In this document: positions 36,756-43,801 of the stretch, in pieces
How positions within the stretch are numbered: position 1 is the stretch's first letter
Layout: each line of letters starts with the position of its first letter
Assembly: GCF_003010915.2 (NCBI RefSeq)
Contig: NZ_CP028426.1
Coordinates: forward strand, 3,038,001-3,102,000
DNA from: Gulosibacter molinativorax
GTDB taxonomy: Bacteria; Actinomycetota; Actinomycetes; Actinomycetales; Microbacteriaceae
Reading direction: 5' to 3'
Length of the DNA: 64,000 nucleotides
Notes under the pieces: model-generated
Seen by the model: the letters and a program-made list of their open reading frames with translations, nothing else
What the model was told of the DNA's origin: nothing
Database searches by the model: none
Translations under genes and position numbers: made by a program

Positions 36756-38396
36756 ATGAACCTCTCTGGTTTTGGTGTTGGAACCCGAGTCGCAATTGGT
36801 GAGGCGGTCCGGATGCCGGCGCCGTTACCGGAACCGAGAGACACACCGTTCACGGGTGACGTCGATGCCGAGCAGGCTCGAGCTGGTGCTTCGATCTCGA
36901 CGGTTCAGGCTGATCTCGCGGCTCGCGCATCGACTGCCGAGGGGTCCGTGAAAGAGGTGCTGGATGCGCAGTCGATGATGGCTGCGGACCCGTCGATCGC
37001 GCAGATGGTGAACGACGCGATTGTCAATCGCAAGACCGCCGAGCGCGCCGTGTTTGAGTCGTTTGCGTCCTATGCCGAGACGCTCAAGTCCCTTGGCGGC
37101 TACATGGCGGAACGCGCGACCGACCTCAACGACATTTCCCAGCGCATCCGCGCCGATCTCTCGGGCGTGCCGGTGCCGGAAGTCCCGGTGCGAGACGAGC
37201 CGTTCATCCTCGTGGCCGTTGACCTTGCCCCCGCCGACACATCGAAACTCGACCTTGACAAGGTACTCGCGTTCGTGACGCGAGACGGCTCGCCCAAGGC
37301 TCACACCGGCATCATCGCGGCCGAGAAGGGCCTGCCCGCGGTTGTCGCGGTGGCCGGTGCCGATGACATCGCCGAGGGGCAGACGCTGATCGTGGATGCG
37401 GGGCAGGGGCTCGTGGTCGTCGACCCCACCGAGGCCGATATTGCCGTGGCGCGCGCCGAGCAGCAGCGTCAGGCTGAGATCGAGTCGGCCCCGCTTGAGC
37501 CGGGCGCGCTCGCGGACGGCACGCCCGTGGCGCTGCTTGCGAACGTCGGCAAGCCGGCGGATGCGCAGGTCGCCTTGGATCACGGCGCCGAGGGTGTCGG
37601 ACTCTTCCGCACCGAGTTTCTGTTCCTGGACCGTGACGAGGCGCCTTCCGCCGAGCAGCAGGTTGCGGACTACACGGCGCTGCTCGCCCCGTTCGCGGGC
37701 AAGAAGGTGGTGGCGCGCGTGCTCGACGCGGGCGCCGACAAGCCGCTCTCGTTCCTGAACGACGCCGAAGAGGCGAACCCTGCCCTCGGGATGCGAGGCA
37801 TCCGCATCCTGCGCGAAAAGGAGCCGCTGCTGCGTACCCAGCTCGAGGCGCTGCGGGATGCGCAGGCCGCCACGGGCGCGGAGCTCTGGGTCATGGCGCC
37901 GATGGTCGCCGATGCGGCGGACTCCGAGTACTTCACTGGGATCGCTCGTTCGGTCGGGCTGCCGGTTGTTGGCTCGATGGTGGAGCTGCCGAGCGCTGCG
38001 GTTGTGGCGGAGCAGGTGCTTCGGTCGAGCGATTTCGTGTCGATCGGTACGAATGACCTCACGCAGTATGCGCTCGGCGCTGACCGCGTGCTGGGGACCG
38101 TCGCGAACTACCAAGACCCGTGGCACCCCGCGGTGCTGCGCTTGATCTCGATGGTCGGTGCCGCCGGGCAGCAAACCGGCAAGCCCGTGGGCGTGTGCGG
38201 CGAGGCTGCAGCCGACCCGCGTCTGGCCGTGGTGCTGATCGGGTTGGGCGTAACTTCGCTGTCGATGGCGCCGCCCGCATTGGCTGGGGTGCGCGCATCC
38301 TTGAAGCAATACACGCTCGAGCAGGCCCGCGAGATCGCGCAGCGCGTGCTGCAGACCGCGTCGGCCGAGGAAGCCCGCGCCGCCTTCGCCGCGTAG
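36756..38396 (+). CDS. ptsI: Phosphoenolpyruvate-protein phosphotransferase (PTS enzyme I)
   Basis: 546 aa. Takes phosphate from PEP and passes it to HPr. The swivelling phospho-His domain reads DGSPKAHTGIIAAEKGLPAV; the His is there, but the common G-G-x-T-S-H-T-A-I-x-A-R form is altered. The PEP domain is intact: VGLFRTEFLFLDRDEAPS, then GTNDLTQYALGADR and the active-site Cys in VGVCGEAAADP. Alone, with no ptsH beside it. The IS4 element ends 39 bp upstream of the ATG, so promoter elements were probably separated; a possible -10 (TAATCT, 36731-36736) remains. Confidence 0.94.
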   Translation: MNLSGFGVGTRVAIGEAVRMPAPLPEPRDTPFTGDVDAEQARAGASISTVQADLAARASTAEGSVKEVLDAQSMMAADPSIAQMVNDAIVNRKTAERAVFESFASYAETLKSLGGYMAERATDLNDISQRIRADLSGVPVPEVPVRDEPFILVAVDLAPADTSKLDLDKVLAFVTRDGSPKAHTGIIAAEKGLPAVVAVAGADDIAEGQTLIVDAGQGLVVVDPTEADIAVARAEQQRQAEIESAPLEPGALADGTPVALLANVGKPADAQVALDHGAEGVGLFRTEFLFLDRDEAPSAEQQVADYTALLAPFAGKKVVARVLDAGADKPLSFLNDAEEANPALGMRGIRILREKEPLLRTQLEALRDAQAATGAELWVMAPMVADAADSEYFTGIARSVGLPVVGSMVELPSAAVVAEQVLRSSDFVSIGTNDLTQYALGADRVLGTVANYQDPWHPAVLRLISMVGAAGQQTGKPVGVCGEAAADPRLAVVLIGLGVTSLSMAPPALAGVRASLKQYTLEQAREIAQRVLQTASAEEARAAFAA

Positions 38397-38468
38397 GTTG
38401 TAGCGGCGGGCCGCGCGTCGTCGCTCGCGTCGTGGTACGGCTGCTCCGCCACGCCACCTTCCGCAAAT

Positions 38469-38705
38469 CCGTCACTCGATGTATTCGCGGCGGCAGAGTG
38501 TGCATCCAGTGACGGGCCTGCGCCGGCCGCTGTGCAAGTTCGTCATTCGATGTATTCGCGGCGGCAGAGTGTGCATCCAGTGACGGGCCTACGCTGTCTC
38601 CTGCGTAGATCGGTCAGCCGATGCTTTCCTAGCAGCGTGATGTGCATCCGTTGACGGGCCTGCGCCAGCCTCCCTGCATCCCCGTCACTCGTCGCACTGA
38701 CGAGG
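38469..38705. repeat. 71-bp-period palindromic repeat array, left part
   Basis: Units start at 38469, 38540, 38611 and (decayed) 38682, exactly 71 bp apart. Each intact unit has a left half-site like CCGTCACTCGATGTA, a partly variable middle of about 17 bp, and an inverted half-site TGCATCCAGTGACGG, then about 24 bp of spacer (GGCCTGCGCC...). The first two units match over most of 47 bp. It fills the gap between ptsI and the AbiEi/DUF559-like gene; the rest of 38397-38854 shows no gene. Confidence 0.88.
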
Positions 38706-38854
38706 ACGCGGCACGAGCTGGCGAGCCTAGGATCGACGCGAACGGATCCTGACGTGAACTCGGAATTACTCACAATCCGAGCCACGCCACCGCTTGCCCA
38801 CAGAAAGTTCGTTGGTCCAGGTCGTTGGACGAGCTTCCGCGTACGGTGCCGTCC

Positions 38855-39787
38855 ATGGGCGCACGACTTCAATTGCCAGAGCACCTTGAAACGGTCCCTT
38901 TTGCATATGCAGATGGTCTAGCCGCCGGGCTGACGCGCGGGCACTTACGATCGAAAACTCTTCACGCCCCGTTCGTGGGCGTAAGGTCGCTGGCCAAACC
39001 CGAGACCAGGCTGGAGCGTGCCCTTGCATTGGGGCAGAGGCTCAAAGAAGGCCAAGCCATTTCTGGACTGGCCGCCGCTGCGATGTGGGGAATGCGCGTT
39101 CCGAAAAGCACCGAGAAGAAGTCGCCTGACGCAGAAGTGCTCACTCGCGTATCGGATTCGCGGGTGCGTATAGATGGTGTAGCGAGTAGGTGCATTCGGG
39201 ATGACCTATTCAAACGGGATTTCATTGACGGAGTGCCGGTTGTTTCCCCGGTCTTGGCGGTATTGACCTCCGCTTGGCACCTCGAGCAGGCCGACATTAC
39301 TGTGATGCTCGATGCACTACTCTCGAGCTCGGATTCATACCCGGGTCTGCGGTTCAATAGGGATCCGCACCTCAAGCCGAACCAGTTCCCTGCGATGTTC
39401 GAGAAATTCAAACGCATGCGGGGCATCGGGAAAATGCGCGATGCTGCTGTTCTAGCTCGACCCGGGGTGGAATCGCCAATGGAATCAATACTTCGCCTGA
39501 AACTGATTGAAGAGGGACTCCCCGAACCGTCGATCCAGCCTGTCGTTGTATTGCCAAATGGTGAGACTTATCGGCCGGATCTCGGGTACGAAGATCTCGG
39601 CGTGTACTTCAACTACGACGGAGAAGTTCACTTCACCGATCAGGCGACGATCGATCGCGATGTACTGCGCGACAGGCACTTCCAAGACCAAAAGATGCAG
39701 CTCATCCACGTCGTTAAAACTGATCTGAACGGATCGCGGTGGCGAGACCTCGTCCTCTTAGTCAGACGGAAACTCCTCGGTGCTTGA
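38855..39787 (+). CDS. AbiEi-like protein with DUF559/PD-(D/E)XK-like C-terminus
   Basis: 310 aa from ATG 38855 (a TTG at 38825 adds ten). The N-terminus (PFAYADGLAAGLTRGHLRSK ... FVGVRS) resembles the winged-helix of AbiEi-type antitoxins; the middle has SGLAAAAMWGM and PVVSPVLAVLTSAWHL. The C-terminal part reads VESPMESILRLKLIEEGLP, then YRPDLGYEDLGVYFNYDGEVH and VVKTDLN, like an endonuclease fold with E, D and E-x-H/K positions; the last site lacks an obvious Lys. Codon use is clearly less GC-rich than its neighbours. It lies inside the 71-bp array and has a paralogue-like gene at 62830-63834. Confidence 0.65.
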   Translation: MGARLQLPEHLETVPFAYADGLAAGLTRGHLRSKTLHAPFVGVRSLAKPETRLERALALGQRLKEGQAISGLAAAAMWGMRVPKSTEKKSPDAEVLTRVSDSRVRIDGVASRCIRDDLFKRDFIDGVPVVSPVLAVLTSAWHLEQADITVMLDALLSSSDSYPGLRFNRDPHLKPNQFPAMFEKFKRMRGIGKMRDAAVLARPGVESPMESILRLKLIEEGLPEPSIQPVVVLPNGETYRPDLGYEDLGVYFNYDGEVHFTDQATIDRDVLRDRHFQDQKMQLIHVVKTDLNGSRWRDLVLLVRRKLLGA

Positions 39788-39802
39788 GGCCTGTCTTGCC
39801 CC

Positions 39803-39958
39803 GCATCGAGTGACGGATTCACATGGAGGCCGGCGCAGGTTGGTCACTGGATGCACTGCATGGCTAAGGGAATGCATCGAGTGACGGGTCTGCACAGCCG
39901 CCTCGCTAGGCCCGTCGATGGATGCACTTTGCTCCACCGTAAATACATTGAGTGACGG
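39803..39958. repeat. 71-bp-period palindromic repeat array, middle part
   Basis: A right half-site GCATCGAGTGACGG ends at 39816. Two full units follow (39842-39887 and 39912-39958), with right half-sites ending at 39816, 39887 and 39958, exactly 71 bp apart. Half-sites: GGTCACTGGATGCA and TGCATCGAGTGACGG. The array is cut by the IS21 element at 39974 and resumes at 42646 in phase. Confidence 0.88.
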
Positions 39959-39967
39959 ATCCGCGGG

Positions 39968-39973
39968 GCGGCA
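39968..39973 (+). repeat. Left 6-bp target duplication of the IS21 element
   Basis: GCGGCA before the TG terminus at 39974; same six bases follow the other terminus at 42631-42636. Confidence 0.8.
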
Positions 39974-40170
39974 TGTTAGCGGCCATGGAAAACTGCCCAT
40001 AGGCGGCCAGGGAATTGCCCGCTGACGGCCAACCGGACTGCCCACTGGTGGCCACAAGATCTGCCCACTTCGAATAGTGAATCCCCGCGGTGACGTAATC
40101 GCGGGGAGCCCCTTCCCGGGTTGGATGGCGATGTTGAAGTCGCATCACTGTTACCCGGGAAGAGGCTCGT

Positions 40171-41715
40171 ATGAAGTCTGACGGAGAAATTATGGAAATG
40201 CTTGCTGCATATGATCTGACGGGATCGTTGCGTGCTGCCGCCGAGTTGGCGGGCTGTTCGCATCACACCGTCGCGCACCACGTCGCCGCGAGGGACGCTG
40301 GTCGTCCCGTGGGCGCGGTCGAACCGCGAGAACGCGTGACTGATCCATTCCTGCCGAAGATCGAGGAATGGGTCGAGGCGTCCCAGGGCAAGATCCGCGC
40401 CGATAAGGCCCACGCGAAACTGGTCGCGCTTGGCTATGCGGGATCGGAACGCTCGACCCGGCGCGCGGTCGCTGAGGTTCGTGCCGCGTATCGCGCGGGC
40501 CGCGTACGGGTGCATCGGCCGTGGATCACGGAACCCGGCATGTGGTTGCAGTACGACTTCGGCGATGGGCCGGTGATCGACAAGGTGAAGACGGTCTTGT
40601 TCGTGGCGTGGCTGGCGTGGAGCCGGTTCCGGATCGTGATCGCGTTGCGGGATCGTACCGCGTCGTCGGTGTTCGCGGCGTTGGATCGGACGTTTCGGAT
40701 TCTGGGTGGCGCGCCGACGTATGTGCTGACGGATAACGAGAAAACAGTGACGGTGTCGCATATCGCGGGCGTGCCGGTCCGGAACGTGCAGACGGTGGAG
40801 TTCGCGCGGCATTACGGGGTCACGGTGTTGACGTGTCAGCCCGCGGATCCCGCGTCCAAGGGCGGGGTGGAAGCATCGGTGAAACTCGCGAAGGCCGATA
40901 TCGTGCCGAAGGACACGAACCTGCTGCCCGAGTACGCGTCGTTCGGTGAGGTCGAAGCGGCCTGTGACCGGTTCATGGCCGAGGTCAATCAGCGCGAGCA
41001 TCGAGCCACGCGTAGGCGGCCGGTGGACATGCTTGGTGAGGAACAGGCGCGGTTGCATCGGGTTCCGGATCGGGCGCACACGGTCGCGTTCGGGGTATCG
41101 CGCCGGGTGCCAGCGAACACGCCGATGATCACGTTCGAGAATGGTCAATACTCGGTGCCCGCGGGGTTACTGGGTGCGGAGGTGTTCGTCCGCAGCCATG
41201 GTGCCGGCGAGGGCGAGCAGGTCATCGTGGTGCATGTCAGTGACCGGGGACCTGTGGAAGTCGCTCGGCATGAGCGGGCCACGCCGGGCAGCCCGCGGGT
41301 TGATGATGCGCATTTCCCTGACCAGCCACAGAAAACGCCGGGTGACTACACGGTTCGGCCGCGTACTGCGGCTGAGGTCGAGTTCCTCGGGATCGGCGCG
41401 GGCGCGGAGGCGTGGCTGTTGGAAGCCGCCGCGGTGGGCACCTCCCGGATGCGGCAAAAGATGGCCGAGGCTGTGGCCCTCGCGAAGATCAGTGGGGTGG
41501 CCAGGGTTGATGAGGCGCTTGGCGAGGCGGCCACGTATGGCCGGTTCGCGACCGGGGATTTGGTGTCGTTTCTGGAGGCGGGTGTTTCTGGTCCCGCGCG
41601 GCGGGCAGACGAGTCGACCTCGCTGGCGCAGGGCACCGCGGGGTGGGCCGCGATCGGGCAGGCCAGCGCTGCCTTGACGGGTAGTGGCGAGAACGGTTCG
41701 GAGGATCGCGCATGA
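40171..41715 (+). CDS. istA: IS21-family transposase IstA
   Basis: 514 aa. N-terminal helix-turn-helix regions (about 1-90: MEMLAAYDLTGSLRAAAELA; SHHTVAHHVAARDAGR). DDE core: Asp in MWLQYDFGDGPVID, Asp in VLTDNEKTVTV, Glu in DPASKGGVEASVKLAKAD. The C-terminal beta-rich region and a coil complete it. ATG has GAAGAGGC upstream. It overlaps istB by four bases, the usual coupling in this family. All catalytic residues are present, so it may be active. Confidence 0.95.
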   Translation: MKSDGEIMEMLAAYDLTGSLRAAAELAGCSHHTVAHHVAARDAGRPVGAVEPRERVTDPFLPKIEEWVEASQGKIRADKAHAKLVALGYAGSERSTRRAVAEVRAAYRAGRVRVHRPWITEPGMWLQYDFGDGPVIDKVKTVLFVAWLAWSRFRIVIALRDRTASSVFAALDRTFRILGGAPTYVLTDNEKTVTVSHIAGVPVRNVQTVEFARHYGVTVLTCQPADPASKGGVEASVKLAKADIVPKDTNLLPEYASFGEVEAACDRFMAEVNQREHRATRRRPVDMLGEEQARLHRVPDRAHTVAFGVSRRVPANTPMITFENGQYSVPAGLLGAEVFVRSHGAGEGEQVIVVHVSDRGPVEVARHERATPGSPRVDDAHFPDQPQKTPGDYTVRPRTAAEVEFLGIGAGAEAWLLEAAAVGTSRMRQKMAEAVALAKISGVARVDEALGEAATYGRFATGDLVSFLEAGVSGPARRADESTSLAQGTAGWAAIGQASAALTGSGENGSEDRA

Positions 41716-42494
41716 GCCCGGTGCAGTCCCAGCAGGCGCCCGCGTTGTCTGCCGAGGTTGAAGCGTTGATGCGGCAGTTGAAGATGCCGCATGCGAGGGC
41801 GGTCGCGCCGGAGTTGATCGCGACCGCGAAAGCGCAACGTTGGGAACCGTCCGAGGTGATCAAAGCGTTGTTCACGGAAGAAGTCGCTGGCCGTGCCCGT
41901 TCGATGCTCGCGACCCGTCGCAAAGCTGCCGGGTTCCCGACTGGGAAAACGTTCGCGAGTTGGGACGAGGGATTGTCCTCGATCCCGTTACCCACGCAGC
42001 AGGCGTTACGGACGCTGGAATGGGTCGACCGGCGGGAGAACGTGGTGGTGTGTGGCCCGTCGGGCACGGGGAAAACGTTCTTCCTTGAAGCGCTGGGCCA
42101 GCACGCGGTCGAGGAAGGCTTGCGGGTGGCGTGGTTCCGGTTAGAAGACCTTGGCGCGCTGGTGCGCGCGCATCGTGCGGACGATTCCGTGGGCAAGGTC
42201 GTCGCGCGGGTACTGCGGGCGGACATGATCGTGGTCGATGATATCGGGCTCCTTGAAGTTGGTGCCGATGCCGCCGAGGGGTTGTACCGGTTGGTGGATG
42301 CCGCGTACGAGAAACGATCGATCGCGATTTCGTCGAATCTGCATCCGGCTGGGTTTGACGAGCTGATGCCGAAAACGCTCGCGACCGCGACGGTAGATCG
42401 GTTGTTGCATCACGCGCATGTGTGTCAGACCACGGGCGACTCGATCCGGTTGACGCAGGCGCTGGCGGGGAAGGGAGTCATGTCAATGAGCTGA
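41712..42494 (+). CDS. istB: IS21-family helper ATPase IstB
   Basis: 260 aa AAA+ protein that directs IstA to its target. Walker A GPSGTGKTFFLEAL (about residues 115-128), Walker B MIVVDDIGLLEVG, and sensor-like AISSNLHPAGFDEL. The C-terminal arginine-rich region TATVDRLLHHAHV is the normal IstB ending. Full length with no visible defect. Confidence 0.95.
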   Translation: MSPVQSQQAPALSAEVEALMRQLKMPHARAVAPELIATAKAQRWEPSEVIKALFTEEVAGRARSMLATRRKAAGFPTGKTFASWDEGLSSIPLPTQQALRTLEWVDRRENVVVCGPSGTGKTFFLEALGQHAVEEGLRVAWFRLEDLGALVRAHRADDSVGKVVARVLRADMIVVDDIGLLEVGADAAEGLYRLVDAAYEKRSIAISSNLHPAGFDELMPKTLATATVDRLLHHAHVCQTTGDSIRLTQALAGKGVMSMS

Positions 42495-42630
42495 CCTGTG
42501 TTCGGGTCATGGCCGGCGCCACCATCCCCTTTTGGTGGGCAGATCTGCTGGCCATGACTGGGCAGTTTTCGTGGCCACCAGTGGGTAGTTCTACTGGCCG
42601 CCCGCGGGCAGAAACAAATGACCATTGACA

Positions 42631-42636
42631 GCGGCA
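42631..42636 (+). repeat. Right 6-bp target duplication of the IS21 element
   Basis: GCGGCA directly after the element, identical to 39968-39973. Confidence 0.8.
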
Positions 42637-42645
42637 GGGACAGGC

Positions 42646-42763
42646 CGGTCACTGGATGCATTTCATGGCTCCGGGAATGCATCGAGTGACGGATCCAGAT
42701 GGAGGTGGGCGCAAGCCCGTCGATGGATGCACACCACGCGACCGCGAATGCATCGAGTGACGG
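42646..42763. repeat. 71-bp-period palindromic repeat array, right part
   Basis: Units at 42646-42692 and 42717-42763, right half-sites ending 71 bp apart. Subtracting the IS21 element and one target duplication places them at exactly the next two 71-bp positions after 39958, so this and the middle part were one continuous array. Half-sites: CGGTCACTGGATGCA, CCGTCGATGGATGCA and TGCATCGAGTGACGG. Confidence 0.88.
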
Positions 42764-42781
42764 ATTAGCGGGGTGAGGTGG

Positions 42782-42926
42782 ACGGAGACGCCGCCGAAAA
42801 TGCAGAAGGTTCCGGCAGCGTCAGGGGGCACGGCAACGCAGGGGGCCCGGCAACGCAGGGGGCCCGGCAACGCAGGCGGCACGGAGACGCAGAGCGCTCC
42901 GAAACGCAAAGGCCCCGGAAACGCAG
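42782..42926. repeat. Degenerate 17-bp tandem repeat
   Basis: CGGCAACGCAGGGGGCC-like units start at 42831, 42848, 42865, 42882, 42899 and 42916, with decayed copies before. Core CGGMRACGCA is kept. GC-rich, between the palindrome array and the sdh terminator. No coding sense on either strand. Confidence 0.7.
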
Positions 42927-42927
42927 A

Positions 42928-42956
42928 GGGTCCCGACACACAATGTGTCGGGACCC
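42928..42956 (-). terminator. Terminator of the sdhCDAB operon
   Basis: GGGTCCCGACACA and TGTGTCGGGACCC form a perfect 13-bp stem with a 3-nt loop CAA. It lies about 70 bp past the sdhB stop on the minus strand. Confidence 0.8.
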
Positions 42957-43027
42957 AAGGCTCGCGGCGCAAGGCCACAGCTCACAACCAATGCCCAAAG
43001 CCGAACAGCTCAGGGCAAGCGGCCGGA

Positions 43028-43783
43028 CTACGCCTTGCCGCGGAGGATCGCCTGCTTCACCTCGGCGATGGCCTTCGTGACCTCGATGCCGCGGGGGCAG
43101 GCCTCGGTGCAGTTGAAGGTGGTGCGGCAGCGCCACACGCCTTCCTTGTCATTGAGGATGTCGAGGCGGGTCGACGCGTCTTCGTCACGCGAGTCGAAGA
43201 TGAAGCGGTGCGCGTTCACGATCGCTGCGGGGCCGAAGTACTGGCCGTCCGTCCAGAACACGGGGCACGAGGTGGTGCAAGCTGCGCAGAGGATGCACTT
43301 GGTCGTGTCGTCGAAGATCGCACGGTCGGCGGCCGACTGGATGCGCTCCTTCTCGGGCTTGTCCGAAGCCACGAGGAAGGGGTGGATCTCCTTGTAGGAG
43401 TCGAAGAACGGCTCCATGTCGACGATGAGGTCGCGCTCCAGGGGGAGACCCTTGATCGCTTCGACGGTCACGGGCTTCGTGATGTCGAGGTCCTTCACCA
43501 GCGTCTTGCAGGCCAGGCGGTTGCGGCCGTTGATGCGCATCGCATCCGAGCCACACACGCCGTGCGCGCACGAGCGGCGGAAGGCGAGCGACGAGTCCTG
43601 GTCCCACTTGATCGAGTGCAGTGCGTCGAGGATGCGGTCGGTCGAGTACATGTCGACCTCGAAGGTCTCCCAGTACGGGTCCGCGCGGTTCTCGGGGTCG
43701 TAGCGGCGCACCTGAATCTGTACCTTGAAGGGCTTCTCCGGCTCTTCGGTCTTCCGCTCGGCGACAGCTGAGTCAGTAGTCAT
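43028..43783 (-). CDS. sdhB: Succinate dehydrogenase iron-sulphur subunit
   Basis: 251 aa. Passes electrons from FAD to quinone. Three cluster sets are visible: CAHGVCGSDAMRINGRNRLAC-type (split over about 67-87) for 2Fe-2S; CILCAACTTSCP for 4Fe-4S; and CTEACPRGIEV closing the 3Fe-4S/4Fe-4S ligands. ATG has GGGAGA about 9 bases upstream. Last gene of the operon, 18 bp after sdhA. Confidence 0.97.
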   Translation of the reverse strand: MTTDSAVAERKTEEPEKPFKVQIQVRRYDPENRADPYWETFEVDMYSTDRILDALHSIKWDQDSSLAFRRSCAHGVCGSDAMRINGRNRLACKTLVKDLDITKPVTVEAIKGLPLERDLIVDMEPFFDSYKEIHPFLVASDKPEKERIQSAADRAIFDDTTKCILCAACTTSCPVFWTDGQYFGPAAIVNAHRFIFDSRDEDASTRLDILNDKEGVWRCRTTFNCTEACPRGIEVTKAIAEVKQAILRGKA

Positions 43784-43801
43784 TGTGCAGTTTCTCCCTT
43801 C

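Larger units (their letters stand above)
39974..42630 (+). mobile_element. IS21-family insertion sequence (istAB, 2,657 bp)
   Basis: Ends start TGTTAGCGGCCATGG and, on the other strand, TGTCAATGGTCATTT, matching the family 5'-TG...CA-3' rule. Both ends carry repeated subterminal sites of the form GGCCA-n6/7-CTGCCCA: about four on the left (starting 39981, 40005, 40027, 40050) and three or four on the right (42510-42620), typical multiple transposase-binding sites. A 6-bp duplication GCGGCA flanks it. It contains istA and istB. It is inserted inside the 71-bp repeat array. Confidence 0.93.

Noticed and set aside
38469..42763. Possible CRISPR array (regular 71-bp period)
   Set aside because: Conserved parts are diverged inverted half-sites, spacers of about 17 and 24 nt are too short and partly similar, and there are no cas genes in the window.
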